Part shown: piece after piece, positions 13,811 to 15,098 of the stretch
Layout of the letters: each line of letters begins with the position of its first letter
Numbering within the stretch: position 1 is the stretch's first letter
Source of the DNA: Chloroflexota bacterium
GTDB lineage: Bacteria > Chloroflexota > Dehalococcoidia > GIF9 > AB-539-J10
Reading direction: 5' to 3'
Length of the DNA stretch: 15,098 bases
Assembly (NCBI GenBank): GCA_020346965.1
Contig: CP070793.1
Coordinates: 1,552,540-1,567,637 of the forward strand
Position numbers and translations under genes: made by a program
Notes under the pieces: generated by a model
What the model was told of the DNA's origin: nothing
Database searches by the model: none
The model's input: the letters and a program-made list of their open reading frames with translations, nothing else

Positions 13811-14059
13811 AAGAGGGATGAATAGTTGAAAGGTTATTGAAACTTTACTGTTGGATTGGCGGTTTAAGTTCCCCTTGCGCGCAGAATCTTAGGGGGGCCA
13901 CTCTGCTTGTGTCTATACTGTTTTAACTCGTATCTGGCTGAACGTGGGATTGGTTGTCTAAGAGTTTACGAAGAATTTTCTATTATTCCCATGCTGTCTG
14001 CTCTTGAAACTGGTTTTAAACAAACGGTCATATGTCGTTTCGTGCATTAAGGCAGCGAG
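13811..14059. other. short intergenic segment at the composition boundary
   Basis: About 250 bp with no gene and no convincing terminator. A GTTGGAT near 13851 matches the GTTRRRY pattern by chance, but the conserved core of the cassette repeats is absent. From about 14050 rightward the sequence becomes visibly richer in G and C, with codons ending mainly in C or G. Confidence 0.5.
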
Positions 14060-14602
14060 ATGCTCGGCGAAAATCTGGACTTGAGAAGCAGGACGGTGAT
14101 CGTAGCGGCCCTCATCGTCGCTGGAGTCTTCCTTGGCTACGTCTACGTGAATGCATCAGGCAAGAGCACTTCCACTTTCGTTGTACGCATGGATCTGGAA
14201 GAGGGAATCGTGTTCGATCCGGGGGACTCCCTTGGTCCCGCAGAGAGGGAGGAGATCAAAGAATTCGCGATAGAGAAGGTGCTCGAGGACGAGGATATCG
14301 AGACCCTGCTGGCTGGTGAAGAGTACACCGTCGAGGCCACGATCCACAGCTCGCACACGATAGAGAATGTCCTCCAGAACAGCACGGTAATCTGGTCCGA
14401 TAGGCGGATAGGGATAGTCCTGGAGGCAACGCCCGTGGTGACCGTGACCATCACCTTCCCAGACGGCTCGGGCTACAACGTTCGGGTCGAGATCAGCGAC
14501 TGGTCCGTGGGGGATCCGGTCTACTCGGAGGAGGTGGCTCCGCCTGCCCTGTTCAGGGAAGCGGTGGGCGGCGCATTGGACAGGACTCGTCTTCCTCCCT
14601 AG
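14060..14602 (+). CDS. single-pass membrane protein of unknown function
   Basis: A 180-residue protein with one transmembrane helix near the N-terminus (about 13-31, VIVAALIVAGVFLGYVYV) and an extracytoplasmic acidic domain of about 145 residues. An in-frame TAA at 14048-14050 leaves the ATG at 14060 as the natural start; the ribosome site is weak. The domain alternates acidic helices (EREEIKEFAIEKVLEDEDIE) with beta strands (VVTVTITFPDG, YNVRVEIS). I do not recognise a family. Third codon positions are mostly C or G, unlike the genes to the left. It is followed 90 bp later, on the same strand, by a membrane winged-helix protein with the same codon bias, so the two probably belong together. 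Confidence 0.7.
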   Translation: MLGENLDLRSRTVIVAALIVAGVFLGYVYVNASGKSTSTFVVRMDLEEGIVFDPGDSLGPAEREEIKEFAIEKVLEDEDIETLLAGEEYTVEATIHSSHTIENVLQNSTVIWSDRRIGIVLEATPVVTVTITFPDGSGYNVRVEISDWSVGDPVYSEEVAPPALFREAVGGALDRTRLPP

Positions 14603-14692
14603 CCACTGAAGAAGGGGGATGCAGGTTGTGGATTGGCTCATCTTATCGTCTTTCTCATATACCTGTCCAACCAACTCATATGAGAGGGTAAG

Positions 14693-15098
14693 ATGAGGAC
14701 GAAGACCCTCCTAGCCATGTTCGGGATGATAGCGTCGACTTTCGCCCTCTTCATCAAGATGATGACCCCTTCGAGAGTCCAGTTCGTCATCGAGGGCAAC
14801 GTCGTCGAGCTCAACCAGATCCCTAGCATCTACAACACGCTCGACGTGCTCTTGATAGGGGCCTCGTGCTTCGTGCTGGGGGCGAGCCTGATCCACCTTC
14901 TGCAGGCCGATGGGTCCGAGGGCGAGAAGGCTCCGGCCGAGCCTGGCAACTGGGATCAGTTGATCGAGGGCCTCGTTGTGGAGGATGAGCGCACACTGGT
15001 ACAGATTGTGGCCGACGAGGGGGGGACCGTCTTCCAGAGCCAGCTGGTGGAGATGAGCGGCTTCTCCAAGAGCAAGGTCAGCCTCGTCCTCGACCGGC
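14693..15098 (+). CDS. membrane-anchored winged-helix regulator (3' end beyond window)
   Basis: The first 135 residues of a protein that runs off the window. Two transmembrane helices lie at about 6-24 and 51-70, with a short external loop (SRVQFVIEGNVVELNQIPSI). After a charged linker the cytoplasmic part begins a MarR/winged-helix domain: a first helix ending DERTLVQIVADEGG, then TVFQSQLVEMSGFSKSKVSL, the helix-turn-helix. Membrane proteins with this layout and this 'sKskvS' recognition helix are, to my knowledge, mostly archaeal; none is well characterised. An in-frame TGA at 14681-14683 fixes the start at the ATG, with GAGAGG just upstream. Codon use is strongly G/C-ending, like the preceding gene. 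The missing end should hold the wing. Confidence 0.75.
   Translation, partial: MRTKTLLAMFGMIASTFALFIKMMTPSRVQFVIEGNVVELNQIPSIYNTLDVLLIGASCFVLGASLIHLLQADGSEGEKAPAEPGNWDQLIEGLVVEDERTLVQIVADEGGTVFQSQLVEMSGFSKSKVSLVLDR

Noticed and set aside
13845..13870. GTTGGAT as a further attC-like site near 13851
   Set aside because: The conserved core of the repeat (AAGGGGGTATRCCCTTTGG) is missing, and a 7-base degenerate match is expected by chance.
14156..14674. 172-residue minus-strand open frame at the right end
   Set aside because: Long antisense frames are common in GC-rich DNA; the opposite strand encodes a protein with a clear membrane helix and natural codon use.

Overview
The window looks like a piece of an uncultured prokaryote's genome. 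Most protein genes have bacterial-style Shine-Dalgarno sites (AGGAGG or close) and bacterial families: a YafY/WYL regulator, a GyrI-like protein, a META-domain protein, and a serine beta-lactamase-fold protein with an SH3b domain. This gene mix would suit Chloroflexota, but that is a guess. The last kilobase differs: it is visibly more GC-rich and ends in a membrane-anchored winged-helix protein of a kind I associate mainly with archaea. That could be a transferred segment, an assembly join, or a sign that the host is an archaeon carrying many bacterial genes.

Positions 95-6842 are the most interesting part. Small unrelated genes, nearly all on the minus strand, are separated by six copies of one imperfect repeat of about 70-77 bp (95, 1482, 2628, 3080, 4279, 5957). 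The genes are a PIG-L deacetylase, a CPBP membrane protease homologue, a TM2-like membrane protein, a 98-residue protein of unknown function, a secreted pair (META domain plus a possible PsbP-like fold), and a GyrI-like protein. Each copy lies 3' of one transcription unit and all copies share one polarity. Four of six end in a perfect GTTRRRY box on the side away from the gene they follow, and their ends can pair. This is the layout of an integron cassette array with attC sites. No integrase is in the window, so it would be an integrase-less cluster or a detached part of an array. A second repeat family of about 100 bp lies upstream of three of these genes.

Positions 6843-7953 hold a divergent regulatory unit: the GyrI-like gene reads left and a YafY-type WYL regulator reads right, with a perfect 7+7 bp inverted repeat between them.

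Positions 7954-11275 hold a large secreted zinc-phospholipase-C-like protein with two PKD domains. It is bracketed by two 60-bp direct repeats (54/60 identical) and has a duplicated translation start region upstream and a strong hairpin after its stop codon.

Positions 11276-13810 carry a membrane-anchored serine hydrolase with a C-terminal SH3b domain and a small M50-like membrane metalloprotease. Positions 14060-15098 carry a single-pass membrane protein and the truncated membrane winged-helix regulator. No tRNA, rRNA, CRISPR array, transposase or integrase was seen.
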